A stretch of DNA of 64,000 nucleotides, taken from assembly GCA_020161505.1 (NCBI GenBank), contig JAIUNY010000009.1, positions 50,410 to 114,409 of the forward strand, in the 5' to 3' direction. The notes beneath the pieces were generated by a model, which saw nothing but the letters and a program-made list of their open reading frames with translations, did no database searches and was not told the DNA's origin. Position 1 is the first letter of the stretch. Every line of letters begins with the position of its first letter. Positions 63,375-64,000 of the stretch are shown in pieces. Made by a program: the position numbers and the translations under genes. The stretch is from Armatimonadota bacterium (lineage in GTDB: Bacteria > Armatimonadota > Fimbriimonadia > Fimbriimonadales > Fimbriimonadaceae).

Positions 63375-63791
63375 TCAGGCTCCTCCACCGATCGATCCGG
63401 CCAGTGCATCGGTCAGACCTGGCAACACCGGAACCAAACCAGAAAGGTATGGATTGGACGCCACCATATTTGTTAGCTGTTCGATACTCATAGCAGGATG
63501 TTCGGCAGTGCCGCTTTCTTCCCAAACCCGCCAAGTGATCGGCAGGGCCAAGATTTGCGCGGCGTACGGCAAAATTTTTGCGAGATCCGCCTCGCGAATC
63601 TGCGCGCTCACCACCCAGAGGCTGTTCGCCGTCGGGGTCGGGTGAGGATCGCTCGCCGTGGGTTCATCCATGCAGGTGAACTGAATGGGTTCCTCCATGA
63701 TCGAGCTGAAGGTGGATTCAATGGCGGAGGGATCCGCTCCCTGCGTCACCACTTCGGCACGCAACCACATCATCCAATGCTCCATTTCCAC
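63375..63791 (-). CDS. Hypothetical protein
   Basis: A 138-residue soluble protein with no family recognised. It contains a Pro/Thr/Ser-rich stretch at about 44-55 and a helical C-terminal half. A GTG start 5 nt after GGGAG is preferred over an ATG two codons on. It lies 27 nt upstream of the beta-helix gene and overlaps the small gene before it, in a compact array that recalls phage-type gene packing, but no phage family is identifiable. Confidence 0.5.
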   Translation of the reverse strand: MEMEHWMMWLRAEVVTQGADPSAIESTFSSIMEEPIQFTCMDEPTASDPHPTPTANSLWVVSAQIREADLAKILPYAAQILALPITWRVWEESGTAEHPAMSIEQLTNMVASNPYLSGLVPVLPGLTDALAGSIGGGA

Positions 63792-63919
63792 AGGAGCTCC
63801 CGCTCGATCTCTGCCAATTTTGCGAGGTTCACTTCGGCAGCCCGAAACAGTGCAATTTCACCGATCCATCCGAGCGGCACGGGGTTCCCCGCCCAGCCCG
63901 GTTCAATCCGAGCCCCCAC
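63770..63919 (-). CDS. Possible small protein overlapping neighbours
   Basis: A 49-residue open frame beginning at GTG directly after an in-frame TGA. The C-terminus (IGEIALFRAAEVNLAKLAEI...) forms a strong amphipathic helix. It overlaps the 63375 gene by 22 nt and the partial frame on its other side. Codon-third-base GC is high, which supports coding, but it could be an alternative frame. Confidence 0.35.
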   Translation of the reverse strand: MGARIEPGWAGNPVPLGWIGEIALFRAAEVNLAKLAEIERELLWKWSIG

Positions 63920-64000
63920 TCAACCCATCGACGCACCGCCGCGCTCTCCCCGCGAGCAGGAAGCCGCCCGGCAGGAACCCCCGCCTGAGCCAGCCCCCAA
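63829..64000 (-). CDS. Partial frame running off the right edge
   Basis: An open minus-strand frame of at least 56 codons (WGLAQAGVPAGRLPARGES...RWVEWGLGLNRAG...) ends at 63829. It overlaps the small 49-residue frame in another register, so at most one of the two may be real. Start lies outside the window; no family recognised. Confidence 0.3.
   Translation of the reverse strand, partial: WGLAQAGVPAGRLPARGESAAVRRWVEWGLGLNRAGRGTPCRSDGSVKLHCFGLPK

Overview
The window looks like ordinary chromosome from a GC-rich diderm bacterium with a large surface-glycan programme. PEP-CTERM proteins with a dedicated exosortase, LptD/LptF-type LPS export, a fused alpha/beta E1 dehydrogenase and a pseudopilin-like protein ending in a DUF1559-type tail together suggest Armatimonadota (Fimbriimonas-like). 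That assignment is inference from gene content; no rRNA or tRNA gene was seen. I found no insertion sequence, CRISPR array or integrase.

Layout. 0-1.7 kb: two paralogous PEP-CTERM proteins. 1.9-4.4 kb: an rfbB-rfbA-rfbC operon for dTDP-4-keto-6-deoxyhexose. 4.5-5.8 kb: two tandem DUF433/DUF5615 toxin-antitoxin modules. 5.8-12 kb: metabolism and housekeeping (E1 dehydrogenase, PLP desulfhydrase-like enzyme, DUF2752, TruB, DHH phosphoesterase). 11.9-19 kb: glycan genes (WcaF-like acetyltransferase, UDP-glucose dehydrogenase, three GT4 glycosyltransferases, an SDR epimerase), followed by glmS and a thiolase. 22-29.5 kb: a five-gene overlapping operon glnE-plsY-zinc-ribbon protein-lptF/G-lptD. 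29.6-31.6 kb: lipoprotein, mannose-1-P guanylyltransferase and a HAD phosphatase. 31.8-39.8 kb: the exopolysaccharide/exosortase locus (Wzz/BY-kinase fusion, O-antigen ligase/polymerase, exosortase, EpsI-like protein, two SDRs, initiating sugar-phosphate transferase). 40-43.2 kb: ABC-2 permease and a GT39-like membrane glycosyltransferase. 43.2-43.7 kb: a non-coding stretch with a degenerate tandem repeat and hairpins. 43.7-47.4 kb: a four-gene VWA/membrane-protein operon of unknown function. 47.5-64 kb: SPOUT methyltransferase, subtilisin, another membrane glycosyltransferase, a transglutaminase-esterase fusion, M20 peptidase, enolase, a lone SdhC, a ParE-type TA pair, MazG, a SurA/PrsA-like isomerase, a beta-helix protein and small overlapping genes at the edge.

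How the genes fit together. The rfb operon, MPG, UGD, GlmS and the SDRs supply nucleotide sugars. The WbaP-like transferase primes undecaprenyl phosphate, and the GT4 and GT39-like enzymes extend or decorate. The Wzz/kinase and ligase control polymerisation. The exosortase/EpsI pair should process and anchor PEP-CTERM proteins such as the two at the left end. LptD and LptF/G would export an LPS-like lipid.

Points worth most attention: (i) about ten genes lack a Shine-Dalgarno site but carry a -10-like hexamer 6-8 nt before the start codon, which suggests leaderless transcripts; (ii) the uncharacterised VWA operon; (iii) the transglutaminase/esterase fusion; (iv) the BY-kinase with an altered P-loop and no tyrosine tail; (v) the hairpin-rich repeat at 43.3-43.75 kb.
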